Below are positions 16,279-23,790 of a stretch of 50,620 nt of DNA, one piece after another. Numbering within the stretch: the first letter of the stretch is position 1; every line of letters starts with the position of its first letter. Under the pieces are notes generated by a model. That model made no database searches. It had not been told where the DNA came from and worked only from the letters and a program-made list of their open reading frames with translations. Made by a program: the position numbers and the translations under genes. Where the stretch lies: the NCBI GenBank assembly GCA_947629755.1, contig CANREY010000004.1:1-50620 (forward strand), read 5' to 3'. Source of the stretch: an uncultured Oscillospiraceae bacterium. GTDB lineage: Bacteria; Bacillota; Clostridia; Oscillospirales; Oscillospiraceae.

Positions 16279-16337
16279 CTGATACCATAAAAAAATTATG
16301 TTCTGGGTATTTTAGTGGTATCAGATAGGAGTATAAT
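16279..16337 (+). promoter_or_regulatory. Operator/promoter between MocR regulator and S-component
   Basis: CTGATACCA (16279-16287) and its exact complement TGGTATCAG (16316-16324) form an inverted repeat; a third half-site GGGTAT (16305-16310) precedes the right arm as a direct repeat. TATAAT at 16332-16337 is a good -10 box for the rightward gene but the -35 region is weak, as expected if a regulator bound at the repeats recruits polymerase. MocR proteins typically bind such direct-plus-inverted half-sites. Confidence 0.72.
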
Positions 16338-16386
16338 AGCACCATCGACCCCGCAAGTCAAGGCCGGGGTCCGGAAGGAGACAAAA

Positions 16387-16953
16387 ATGGAAAAGAAAAA
16401 GTTTTTCAGTATCCGCAACATAACGCTGACCGGCGTGCTGGCCGCGGCCATATTCGTGCTCACGAAATTCGTGAGTATACCAATCCCCAGCCCCCTTGGC
16501 AACACGGCGCTGTCCGTGGGCAACGCCATGTGTTTTCTGGCGGCTATGCTCTTCGACCCCCTGACGGGCGCTCTGGCGGCGGGAATAGGCAACGCGCTGG
16601 TGGACCTCATAAGTCCCGCCTGGGCCGCCGATTTCTGGATGACTTTTATAAATAAGTTCCTCATGACCTTCGTTTGCGGCATAATAATGCACAAAACGCC
16701 CATAAAACCTGAGAATTTGCGCACTTGGATCTCCGGCCTCGGCGGGGCGCTGACGTACTGCGTGCTGTATGTTACGAAAAATATCCTCTCCGGCGCTCTG
16801 GTGAAGGGATTTACGTGGCAGGTGGCGGTGGTGGAGACGCTGAGCGTAAAGCTGCCGGTGACGCTGGCAAACGGCGTGATTGCAACGGTTTGCGCCGCCC
16901 TCCTCTACCCCGCCCTCAAGATCCCCCTCAAAAAAGCGCATATCCTCGACTGA
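16387..16953 (+). CDS. ECF transporter S component, putative vitamin B6-type
   Basis: 188 residues from ATG at 16387, with GGAAGGAGAC just upstream. Six hydrophobic segments with the S-component hallmarks: the small-residue-rich first helix (ITLTGVLAAAIFVLTKFVSIP), the conserved GNAMCFLAAMLFDPLTGALAAGIGNALVDL stretch at about 42-71 (shown here as a description of positions; key residues GN, FDP, G-x-GxAL), and a cytosolic C-terminus. S components capture a vitamin and dock onto a shared EcfAA'T module encoded elsewhere. The divergent MocR regulator suggests pyridoxine or a related compound (PdxU-like), an inference from context rather than binding residues. Confidence 0.85.
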   Translation: MEKKKFFSIRNITLTGVLAAAIFVLTKFVSIPIPSPLGNTALSVGNAMCFLAAMLFDPLTGALAAGIGNALVDLISPAWAADFWMTFINKFLMTFVCGIIMHKTPIKPENLRTWISGLGGALTYCVLYVTKNILSGALVKGFTWQVAVVETLSVKLPVTLANGVIATVCAALLYPALKIPLKKAHILD

Positions 16954-16973
16954 TTTTTCTTCGTACATAACGC

Positions 16974-17009
16974 AAAAGAGCCCCCGAAAAGGAGGCTCTT
17001 TTGTTATTT
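16974..17009 (+). terminator. Terminator of the S-component gene, possibly bidirectional
   Basis: AAAAGAGCC (16974-16982) and GGCTCTTTT (16994-17002) form a 9-bp stem, followed by GTTATTTTTT. The minus-strand product also ends in TTTT, serving the serpin gene that stops at 17020. Confidence 0.8.
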
Positions 17010-17019
17010 TTTGTACCTT

Positions 17020-18627
17020 TTATGGGTTTATGACCGTTCCGGTGAAGATGGGGAGGCCGGAGCTTATGACGGAGAAAAGGAAGGGGCGGTCAAAGGTGAG
17101 GTCCATCTGCTCTGTGGGGGGCGGCTCGGCGCCGGCGAGGGGCATCACCGTGTAGGCCGCGGCCACACAGCCCTCCTCGTCCACCGCGACCCTCGCACCG
17201 TGAAGGACGTTGGAGACCCAGACGTCGCCGCTCTCCCCCGCTTTTGGCGTAAGCGGGGAGAAGTCCGCCGTACCGGGGGTGAAGGCGTCGGTCACGCCGA
17301 GGCCGCGGAGGACGTCGACAAGGTCCGTCTGCCTCTCAACGTCGAATTTTGGAAGGCTCAGGCTTATTTTGATCTCCCGGCTCTCCGCCGCGTCGATGTC
17401 ACCGGCAAGAAAGCTCATGGCGGTTTTGTCCTGAAGTATCTCCTCCACCGTCACTCCCTCGTCGGGGAGCAGTAAACACATGAAGCCGCTCTGCTCGAAG
17501 GGAATGACCACTGCGCCGAAATTATCTCCCCAGTAATAGGTGCCGCCGAAGGTTATGGTCCGGCGCATAAATTCGGCCTCCACGTCCCCGTCCGGCGAGT
17601 GGAATACGCCGGGCGCGGTATTCTCCGGGTCAAATTTGACGTCCCACTTGTCCCCGAAATACATGGCGCTTGCAAGGCAGAGGGCCGTGTTTTTGTCAAG
17701 GCCGATACCGGCGATCTCATTTTCCAAAAGTCCGCCGGTCTGGCCGTTGAGCCAGTCCCGGAGGGTACCGTTGTATTCCTCGCTCCCCATTTCCCCCCTG
17801 AAGGACCATGCGTAGTAGTTATCGGCAAGGCGATTCACCGTCTCCTCCGAGTAGTCCCAGTCGTCACTGAGCCACAGGGAATTTGCAAGCGTAAGGGGGT
17901 ATGTGCCGTCGTCGTTATATAATGCCTCCCATATCCTTTTGGAAAGGGTCCGGAGCTCATCTATACCGCCAACTCTTAGAAGGTCCATGACCTGCTCTCT
18001 CGTCTCCCCGGCGGTGGCCTCGGCCAAGAGGGACAGGGCCATATAGACGTTCATGGGGGAGCTCACGGCGTTTTCACCTTCGTTTGAGCGCAAAAGCTCC
18101 GGCATCACGGCGGCAATATAGTCGTGAAACCGCTCCCGCTCCGCCTCCGTAAGGGCCCTGTCGAGCTTATCCCGCAGCCACTCGTCATAGCCTGTCCCGA
18201 TGTAGCTCCCGTCGGAGGCGGCCGGGTATTTGGCCCTCTCCGGATATGTGACCTCCGCCAGAAGGCTTACGGGCGCATCACCGGTCCCGCTCCCTCCATT
18301 CGGCGCTCCGGGGGCGTCGCCGATCCCAATTCCCGCGCCGGGGCCTTCGGGGGCCGGTTGGGCCGTCGTCGTGTCTTCCGTATCGCCGGGGGCGGCGGCT
18401 CCGGTCTGGACCTTATCGGAGCTCCCGTCCGGCGCGGCGACGGCGTTGCCCGGTATATCCGCCGACGGGTTACGCCTCCACAAGGCCACGCCGGCCACGG
18501 CTATGCTCAGCGCCAGCACCGCCGCCACAGCGCCCCGCCAGAGGCGTTTGTTGCTCTTTTTTTCCGCTTTTTTTATTATGTCGTCCCTTATTTCGGTGAC
18601 GCCGTTATAAATATCTTCTCTCTTCAT
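17020..18627 (-). CDS. Membrane-anchored serpin (second of tandem pair)
   Basis: 535 residues. The N-terminus MKREDIYNGVTEIRDDIIKKAEKK plus a membrane helix at about 32-50 is the type found in Oscillospiraceae proteins encoded next to sigma factors. A Pro/Gly/Ala-rich linker (about 52-125) leads to a complete serpin domain. The breach/shutter and hinge are clear: NSLWLSDDW, then reactive-loop hinge DEEGCVAAAYTV (P17-P7) and the C-terminal FDRPFLFSV. Counting 14 residues from the P15 Gly places P1-P1' near Ala500-Glu501, predicting an elastase-like target. Extracellular protease inhibition is inferred. P14 is Cys instead of the usual Thr/Ser. Its SD GAAGGAGG is 6 nt before ATG, 16 bp after the first serpin. 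Confidence 0.9.
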   Translation of the reverse strand: MKREDIYNGVTEIRDDIIKKAEKKSNKRLWRGAVAAVLALSIAVAGVALWRRNPSADIPGNAVAAPDGSSDKVQTGAAAPGDTEDTTTAQPAPEGPGAGIGIGDAPGAPNGGSGTGDAPVSLLAEVTYPERAKYPAASDGSYIGTGYDEWLRDKLDRALTEAERERFHDYIAAVMPELLRSNEGENAVSSPMNVYMALSLLAEATAGETREQVMDLLRVGGIDELRTLSKRIWEALYNDDGTYPLTLANSLWLSDDWDYSEETVNRLADNYYAWSFRGEMGSEEYNGTLRDWLNGQTGGLLENEIAGIGLDKNTALCLASAMYFGDKWDVKFDPENTAPGVFHSPDGDVEAEFMRRTITFGGTYYWGDNFGAVVIPFEQSGFMCLLLPDEGVTVEEILQDKTAMSFLAGDIDAAESREIKISLSLPKFDVERQTDLVDVLRGLGVTDAFTPGTADFSPLTPKAGESGDVWVSNVLHGARVAVDEEGCVAAAYTVMPLAGAEPPPTEQMDLTFDRPFLFSVISSGLPIFTGTVINP

Positions 18628-18643
18628 CTTAGTACCTCCTTCG

Positions 18644-20035
18644 TCAGGGCTCGTACACCGCGCCGGCGAACATGGGCACGCCGCCGGACATGAGGGAAAA
18701 GAGGAAGGGCCTGTCGAAGGTAAGCTCTATCTCCTCCACCTCGGTTGGCTCCGCCGCGCCCGCTCCCTCCATTATGACAAGGGTGTAGGCCGCGGCCTCG
18801 CCGCCCTTCTCGTCCGCCCTCACTCTCGCCCCGTGGAGGACCTCAGACACCCACACACGCCAGGGCTCAGGCTCACCGGCGGCGGAGAACATATTGTCCT
18901 CCCCGATGAGGGGCCTGAAGTCCGACGCCTCAGGATCGAACACGTCCGTCACGCCGACAGCCGAGAGCCTGTCCTTTATGTCCCCGTTGCTCGTAACGTC
19001 GAATTTGGGAAGGGACAGGTGTATTTCGAGCTCGCGCCTTTCAACGCTCTCCGGTATCCTGTCGCGGGTGAGAAAATCAAGGGCCGCGCTGTCAGAGAGG
19101 ACCTCATCTATATCCGCCCCCTCGTCGGGGAGCAAAAGCCGCATGGAGCCGCCGGTCCTGAAGTAGAGCGCCACCCCGGCGAAGTCCTCGCCCCAGTAAT
19201 ATAAGCTCCGCGTGGTCTCGCGCATGAAGTCACGCTCCACGTCCCCTGACAGTGCGTGGAAGGTATCGGGACTTGTCATGTCGGGGTCGAATTTGGCGGA
19301 CCACGCGTCGTTAAAGTAGGCGGTGCTGGCAATAGCCATCACAGTGTTGTCCCGAAGCTTCAGCCCCTCAAGCTCCTTTTGCAAAAGTCCGCCGGTCTGG
19401 CCGTTGAGCCAGTCACGAAGTACCGCGTCAAACTCATCGCTGCCCATCTCCCCGGCAAAGGAGGAGGCGTAGTAGTCCCTCGCCAGAGTGTCAAGGACGG
19501 CCTTTTCATACTCCCCGCTGTCCGCCGCCCGGAGCCAAAGGGAGTTTGCCAGCAGTCCCTTATAGGTGCCGTCGTCGTTATAGAGGGCCTCCCAGAGGCG
19601 CTTCGTCAGGGCGCGCTGGCCTCTCATGCTCCCGGAGCCAAGAACGGAGAGGATCTGTTCACGGCTCTCTCCCCCGGCGCACTCGGCAAGCATGGAGAGG
19701 GCCACGTAGAGGTTTGCCGGGGAGCAAACTATATTTTCATCGCTCCCCCCAAGCAGCGCCGGCAGAAGCTTTGCCCAGACGCCGGACATCTTGTCGAGCT
19801 CCGCGCCCTCAAGGCGGCGGTCTATATCGCTTTTGCGCCACGCGTCATACGCCTTTTCGTCGTAGTCGAGGCCGTTATCGCTTACGGGGTACTTGGGCCT
19901 GTCCGGGTAATTTGCCAGCGCTATCGCCGCCTTATTTTGGGCGGCGGGGTCATTTTTATAATTACAGCCGGCGACAGCCAGCATGGCGGCGGCCAATATG
20001 AGGGCCGTCGCTCTTTTGATAAAGCTTCTACTCAT
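18644..20035 (-). CDS. Lipoprotein serpin (first of tandem pair)
   Basis: 463 residues from ATG at 20035, which gives signal peptide MSRSFIKRATALILAAAMLA with lipobox VAGC; longer in-frame starts lack this. The ATG overlaps the sigma-factor stop by 8 nt (ATGAGTAG), so translation is coupled. The serpin fold is full length: NLYVALSMLAECAGGESREQ, NSLWLRAADS, FNDAWSAKFDP, hinge ADEKGGEAAAYTL, and FDRPFLFSL. P1-P1' is predicted at Ala-Gly in EGAGAAEP, again favouring elastase-like enzymes. About half of the residues align with the neighbouring serpin, so the pair arose by duplication, but the reactive loops differ. Surface-bound inhibitor of gut or bacterial serine proteases is the likely role. 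Confidence 0.9.
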   Translation of the reverse strand: MSRSFIKRATALILAAAMLAVAGCNYKNDPAAQNKAAIALANYPDRPKYPVSDNGLDYDEKAYDAWRKSDIDRRLEGAELDKMSGVWAKLLPALLGGSDENIVCSPANLYVALSMLAECAGGESREQILSVLGSGSMRGQRALTKRLWEALYNDDGTYKGLLANSLWLRAADSGEYEKAVLDTLARDYYASSFAGEMGSDEFDAVLRDWLNGQTGGLLQKELEGLKLRDNTVMAIASTAYFNDAWSAKFDPDMTSPDTFHALSGDVERDFMRETTRSLYYWGEDFAGVALYFRTGGSMRLLLPDEGADIDEVLSDSAALDFLTRDRIPESVERRELEIHLSLPKFDVTSNGDIKDRLSAVGVTDVFDPEASDFRPLIGEDNMFSAAGEPEPWRVWVSEVLHGARVRADEKGGEAAAYTLVIMEGAGAAEPTEVEEIELTFDRPFLFSLMSGGVPMFAGAVYEP

Positions 20036-20588
20036 CGGTGAGCTCCTCCTTCTCAAGTGTGTCCCTGAGGGACAGCCGGAGCCTGCGAAGCCGCTGGGCC
20101 ACGGTGTTCGGGCGCGCTCCCCTGCCACGGGCCAGCTCCTCCACGCTCTCGCCGTACCAGTAGCGCCGGACGAAAAGCGTCCTGTCCCCGTCGGGGAGAC
20201 TGTCGAGCCACCGGGATATTATCCGCCCAAGCTCCCGGCGCTCAAACTCCCGCTCCGCCCCCTCGGAGCCCGGCAGGCAGTCGGCCAGCTCCTCAAGCTG
20301 TTCCTCCATACCGGCGCAGCGCTTTTGTGCCTTATTTCGCCGGTAGCGGGATATGGCCAGATTTCTCGTTATACGCCCCAGAAACACTCTCAGCGCCGTG
20401 GGACGCTCCGGCGGTATACGGTTCCACGCGGCGAGATATGTGTCCTGTACGCACTCCTCCGCGTCCTCAGGGACGCTGAGGAGGTTCATGGCTATTTTTG
20501 AGCAGTATGGGCCGTATTTCGCCCCTGTCTCGCCGATGGCCCGCTCGTCCCGCTCAAAATAGAGCCGGATTATGGCCTCGTCCCGCAA
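20028..20588 (-). CDS. Sigma-70 family (ECF-like) RNA polymerase sigma factor
   Basis: 186 residues from TTG at 20588, chosen because GAAGGAGG lies 8 nt upstream and because related clostridial sigma factors begin at the IIRLYFERDERAI segment; an in-frame TTG at 20654 lacks an SD. Region 2 is visible in KYGPYCSKIAMNLLSVPEDAEECVQDTYLAAWNRIPP, and region 4 in RRYWYGESVEELARGRGARPNTVAQRLRRLR. No membrane anti-sigma gene follows; instead two serpins follow, the first overlapping by 8 nt. In this group the sigma factor probably controls its own operon. Located 90 bp downstream of sigK. Confidence 0.88.
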   Translation of the reverse strand: MRDEAIIRLYFERDERAIGETGAKYGPYCSKIAMNLLSVPEDAEECVQDTYLAAWNRIPPERPTALRVFLGRITRNLAISRYRRNKAQKRCAGMEEQLEELADCLPGSEGAEREFERRELGRIISRWLDSLPDGDRTLFVRRYWYGESVEELARGRGARPNTVAQRLRRLRLSLRDTLEKEELTDE

Positions 20589-20678
20589 CGCCGTCGCCTC
20601 CTTCGTAAAGGTACCTTCACCTGAATAGTCGCTGTTTTGGAATAAATATGACAAAAAAATGATATTAAACCCATGTTT

Positions 20679-21404
20679 TCAGTCCCTCTCAAGCATAACT
20701 CTCAGCTTTTCAAGGGCCTTCTTCTCAATTCGCGATACGTATGACCGGGAGATGCCCAGTATCGAGGCCGTCTCCTTTTGGGTAAGCCGCTTCGCGCCGG
20801 AGAGGCCGTAGCGGAGCTTGATTATCTCCCGCTCCCTGTCCTCCAGTCCCTCCTCCACGCAATTTCGGAGCTGGGAGTATATCTCCTCGGAGCTCAAGCG
20901 CTCAACTACGTCGTCCTCTGAGCATATGACGTCCATTAATGACAGATTGTTCCCGTCCCCGTCCGCGTCTATTGTCTCGGAGAGGGACACGTCTCCGGCG
21001 CATTTTTTCTGGGAGCGGAAGTACATGAGTATCTCGTTTTCTATGCACCGGCTGGCGTAGGTGGCAAGGCGCACGCCCTTGTCCGGCTTATAGGTGGAGA
21101 TGCCCTTTATAAGGCCGATGGTGCCGATGGATATAAGGTCGTCCTGATCGCGGGTCTTTGTGTAGTACTTCTTTATTATGTGGGAGACGAGGCGCAGGTT
21201 GTGCTCTATGAGCGTCCCACGGGCCTCCTCGTCGCCCATGGCGCTCTTTTCCAAAAGCTCCCTCTCCTCCGCCGCCGTCAGGGGCCTTGGGAAGGACCCG
21301 GCGGAGGGAGAGACGCGCAAAAGCAGAAACGGATAGGACAAAAGGGCCGCGAATGTTATCGCAAGCATGAAGGTCACCACCTCAACGAAATCTGATACCA
21401 TCAT
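20679..21404 (-). CDS. sigK: Sporulation sigma factor K (pro-sigma-K)
   Basis: 241 residues, full length and uninterrupted. A hydrophobic N-terminal pro-sequence (VVTFMLAITFAALLSYPFLL) is followed by FPRPLTAAEERELLEKSAMGDEEAR, region 2 LIEHNLRLVSHIIKKYY and DLISIGTIGLIKGI...ATYASRCIENEILM, and region 4 RLTQKETASILGISRSYVSRIEKKAL. Sigma-K directs late mother-cell genes in spore coat formation and is activated by membrane cleavage of the pro-sequence in Bacillus. It shows the host is a spore former, and that no skin-type element splits the gene here. Start could be either of two adjacent ATG codons (21404 or 21401); the SD is weak. Confidence 0.93.
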   Translation of the reverse strand: MMVSDFVEVVTFMLAITFAALLSYPFLLLRVSPSAGSFPRPLTAAEERELLEKSAMGDEEARGTLIEHNLRLVSHIIKKYYTKTRDQDDLISIGTIGLIKGISTYKPDKGVRLATYASRCIENEILMYFRSQKKCAGDVSLSETIDADGDGNNLSLMDVICSEDDVVERLSSEEIYSQLRNCVEEGLEDREREIIKLRYGLSGAKRLTQKETASILGISRSYVSRIEKKALEKLRVMLERD

Positions 21405-21510
21405 ATTCCGTCACTTTTTGTCCATATTCGCTTATGCTTAAAAATATGGGTCGGAAAAAGGGCGCCCTTGAGTTAAAACCCGCGCCCGTCGGAGAGCCGT
21501 ATATTCGCGA

Positions 21511-21544
21511 AAAGGACGGTATTGCGTTTACAATACCGCCCTTT
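21511..21544 (-). terminator. Terminator of the SUKH gene
   Basis: CGGTATTG / CAATACCG core arms (21517-21524, 21531-21538) extended by AAAGGA/CCCTTT with one mismatch. On the minus strand it ends in CCTTTTC, 32 bp after the SUKH stop. Confidence 0.75.
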
Positions 21545-21576
21545 TGGGACACGACAAATGGGAATTTATATGCCCA

Positions 21577-22011
21577 TTAAATTTCGTCATTATAATATCG
21601 AGTGATGAGCTCCGACATGTTTGCGGCTACTTGTTTCCAGCAAGACTCTTCGTGCTCCCAAATATAGATAGCGGTTTCATCAATGATCCCGTCAGGGCCG
21701 GCACGGTAGCAATAGTAATCCCCGCAGCCGTTTGTCGCGAAAAATATAAACTTATCCAGCTCTTTCGCAAATTCTTCATCGCTGTACATTTCTTGAGTTT
21801 CTCTGTTGAGCACGGCTTGATCAGCGATCTCTTTCGCGGACAAAAGAAGATATTTGTCGCCGTTTAATTCCTGAAGCAGCGCCCTCAGCTCTTTCGGAAA
21901 GGGATAGCCAACTGTTTTTTCGGCGCTGTCTATCTCGTCTTCGGGGCAAGGCGGTTGTATTTTTACAAGCTCACTGTCTTGCGTTAATTTCAAAATCAGT
22001 TCTCTGTACAT
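21577..22011 (-). CDS. SMI1/KNR4 (SUKH) family protein
   Basis: 144 residues from ATG at 22011, chosen because GGAG sits 6 nt upstream; ATG at 22023 is in frame but lacks an SD. Typical SUKH features: PPCPEDEIDSAEKTVGYPFPKELRALLQELNG (key residues E-x2-I-x2-E, P-x2-Y/L, NG), LLLSAKEIADQ, the FATNGCGDYYCYR segment and IYIWEHE near the end. SUKH proteins are often immunity proteins against contact-dependent or polymorphic nuclease toxins. No toxin gene lies beside it, so it is an orphan immunity gene or regulatory relative. Lower GC than its neighbours suggests acquisition. Confidence 0.88.
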   Translation of the reverse strand: MYRELILKLTQDSELVKIQPPCPEDEIDSAEKTVGYPFPKELRALLQELNGDKYLLLSAKEIADQAVLNRETQEMYSDEEFAKELDKFIFFATNGCGDYYCYRAGPDGIIDETAIYIWEHEESCWKQVAANMSELITRYYNDEI

Positions 22012-22081
22012 AACTTTCTCCATTGTTCTGTAATTTCCGCGTTTGTCGTAAAATCGACTATACGGCGTTAAATGTTACGCT

Positions 22082-22100
22082 AAGAAATCTACCGGCCGTT
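22082..22100. repeat. 19-bp direct repeat, left copy, flanking GNAT gene
   Basis: AAGAAATCTACCGGCCGTT, identical to 22631-22649 and 549 bp from it. Confidence 0.85.
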
Positions 22101-22118
22101 TGGTCGTGAGGATATTTG

Positions 22119-22559
22119 TTAAGTATCAATGCGTACCATGTCTACAAGCGTTCGGTTCCGATATATCAGATCCGGCCGCTGTGTAAAGCCCATCTCTTCC
22201 CAGAAAGCGTTACCTTTGTCGTTGCGCGCAAAAGCAACTAAGTTGACCTTATTGATGCCTTGCGCTTTTAAGGCGTTTAGAGCGGTTTCGACCATTTGTT
22301 TGCCTATACCTTGCCGCTGGTAGGCGGGCGATACCGCGGTGTGGCTGATGTAGCCGCGGCGGCCATCATGTCCTGTAAGAATTGCGCCGATGATATTGCC
22401 CTGCTCCACCGCGACGAAACAGGTGTCAGGATTACGAGCGAGATACTTTGCAATACCTTCCCGTGTATCATCAATATTATTTAATCCCATTCCGGGGCAA
22501 CTCAGCCACAGGGCATATACGCTGTCATAGTCATCAAGCCGCATATTTCGTATTTCCAT
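22119..22559 (-). CDS. GNAT-family N-acetyltransferase
   Basis: 146 residues, complete compact GNAT fold: MEIRNMRLDDYDSVYALW start, CFVAVEQGNIIGAILTGHDG (beta4-5), the acetyl-CoA signature VSPAYQRQGIGKQMVETAL (Q/R-x-x-G-x-G/A), and NDKGNAFWEEMGF with the C-terminal Tyr-containing strand. It resembles YpeA/RimI-like stand-alone enzymes acetylating small molecules or protein amines; substrate unknown. SD GGAGGAC precedes ATG at 22559. The gene sits alone between two perfect 19-bp direct repeats, suggesting it was brought in as a unit. TATAAT at 22617-22622 forms the -10 box; the -35 area falls in the right-hand repeat and is non-consensus. Confidence 0.92.
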   Translation of the reverse strand: MEIRNMRLDDYDSVYALWLSCPGMGLNNIDDTREGIAKYLARNPDTCFVAVEQGNIIGAILTGHDGRRGYISHTAVSPAYQRQGIGKQMVETALNALKAQGINKVNLVAFARNDKGNAFWEEMGFTQRPDLIYRNRTLVDMVRIDT

Positions 22560-22630
22560 AGTTTGTCCTCCACAAGCTTCGATTTATCGAACGGTCTCCC
22601 ATTTAGCATTTAAAATATTATACACCCCGG

Positions 22631-22649
22631 AAGAAATCTACCGGCCGTT
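22631..22649. repeat. 19-bp direct repeat, right copy, flanking GNAT gene
   Basis: AAGAAATCTACCGGCCGTT, perfect copy of 22082-22100. Confidence 0.85.
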
Positions 22650-22696
22650 AAGAGGGATATTAGCTTGATGACATTGGCGGTAAGACGCTTCGCTTT

Positions 22697-23644
22697 TCAT
22701 TCGTGCTTGTATATCTTCTTATCCAGCGCGAATATGCGTTGGCTGAACTGGCCGGGGAGGAGCTTTTCGAGGTTCTCCCTGTATATCTCCATTCGGCTGT
22801 CGATAAGGTCTAAGTAGCTCAAAAGCTCCGCCTCGGCGCACATGGGCCGCACGGCCGCGCCAAATTCAGGCTCACCGTGGTGGGACAGGAGCATGTGCTG
22901 TAAAAGCACAGACTTGTCCTCCGGGACGCCAAGCTCCCTCGCCGTCTCGGCCACCTCCTGAGCGCCCATGACAAGGTGGCCCAGAAGCTCGCCCTTGACG
23001 GAGTAGTCGGTCACAAGGCCCAGCTCTGAGTAGAGAAATTCCTCCTCCTTGCCCATGTCGTGAAGGCAGGTACCCGCAAGAAGAAGGCTCCTGTCCACCA
23101 CGTCGCCGTAGAGCTTAGCCATAAAATCGGCCTGGCGGAGCATGTTCGCCGTGTGCATGAGAAGGCCGGAGATGAAGCTGTGGTGGACGCTCTTGCCCGC
23201 GGGGATCGTCCGAAACGCCTCGCCGTGACGGCGGAGCATAGCCTCGCACACTTCCCGGTAGTCGCTGTCCTCGATGGAGGCGACAAGGCTCTCCACCTCC
23301 TTATAGCACCTGTCCACGTCGATTGGCGCTACGGGCACAAGGAGGGATAGGTCGTAGCTGTCACGCTCGTCGGCGAGCCGCAGCCGCTCAATGGTGGCCT
23401 GTAATGAGCCGCGAAACTCGCTGACGGTGGCACGCACCTTGGCGATCTTCCCCTCGTCCTGAGCCCCGATGGGGCCGGGGTAGTCCCAGACCTTGGCGTC
23501 CATCTCACCGGAGGCGTCGGCGATAACGGCGTTCAAATAGGGTCTTCCGTTGTTGGACACCTTGCCCTGAGCCAGCTTCAGAATGTAAAAGCCCTCAAGC
23601 TCGTCCCCCACGGACATGTCGGCTATACGTTCGTTGTATATCAT
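22697..23644 (-). CDS. yhaM: YhaM-like 3'-5' exoribonuclease (OB fold + HD domain)
   Basis: 315 residues, the family length. N-terminal OB-fold tRNA_anti domain (about 15-95: GFYILKLAQGKVSNNGRPYLNAVIADASG, key residues NGRPYL) and an HD phosphohydrolase domain (about 160-290) with metal ligands in SVHHSFISGLLMHT, CLHDMGK, GHLVMG and HMLLSHHGEPEFGA. YhaM degrades RNA and ssDNA from the 3' end in Firmicutes with Mn2+ or Co2+. The gene is monocistronic with a near-consensus promoter (23691-23719). Confidence 0.94.
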   Translation of the reverse strand: MIYNERIADMSVGDELEGFYILKLAQGKVSNNGRPYLNAVIADASGEMDAKVWDYPGPIGAQDEGKIAKVRATVSEFRGSLQATIERLRLADERDSYDLSLLVPVAPIDVDRCYKEVESLVASIEDSDYREVCEAMLRRHGEAFRTIPAGKSVHHSFISGLLMHTANMLRQADFMAKLYGDVVDRSLLLAGTCLHDMGKEEEFLYSELGLVTDYSVKGELLGHLVMGAQEVAETARELGVPEDKSVLLQHMLLSHHGEPEFGAAVRPMCAEAELLSYLDLIDSRMEIYRENLEKLLPGQFSQRIFALDKKIYKHE

Positions 23645-23690
23645 AAGGAGCCTCCCATTTTGTTTTTACGCGGATTTCATTTCCGAGGAT

Positions 23691-23719
23691 ATTATACCAC
23701 CGGAGGGTTCGGCTTGCAA
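23691..23719 (-). promoter_or_regulatory. Promoter of yhaM
   Basis: Minus-strand TTGCAA (23714-23719), 17 bp, TATAAT (23691-23696). Confidence 0.85.
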
Positions 23720-23731
23720 GACTTTCACGGC

Positions 23732-23760
23732 TTTACAAAAAGGGCGGGCGGTAGTATAAT
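23732..23760 (+). promoter_or_regulatory. Promoter of the SLOG gene
   Basis: TTTACA (23732-23737), 17 bp, TATAAT (23755-23760). It lies back to back with the yhaM promoter. Confidence 0.85.
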
Positions 23761-23790
23761 GGGCGCAGTATCAAGTAAGGAGGCCATGAC

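Noticed and set aside
20589-20654. Longer N-terminus of the sigma factor starting at TTG 20654
   Set aside because: No SD upstream, and the extra residues do not look like sigma region 2, whereas TTG at 20588 has GAAGGAGG at the right distance and aligns with the usual family start.
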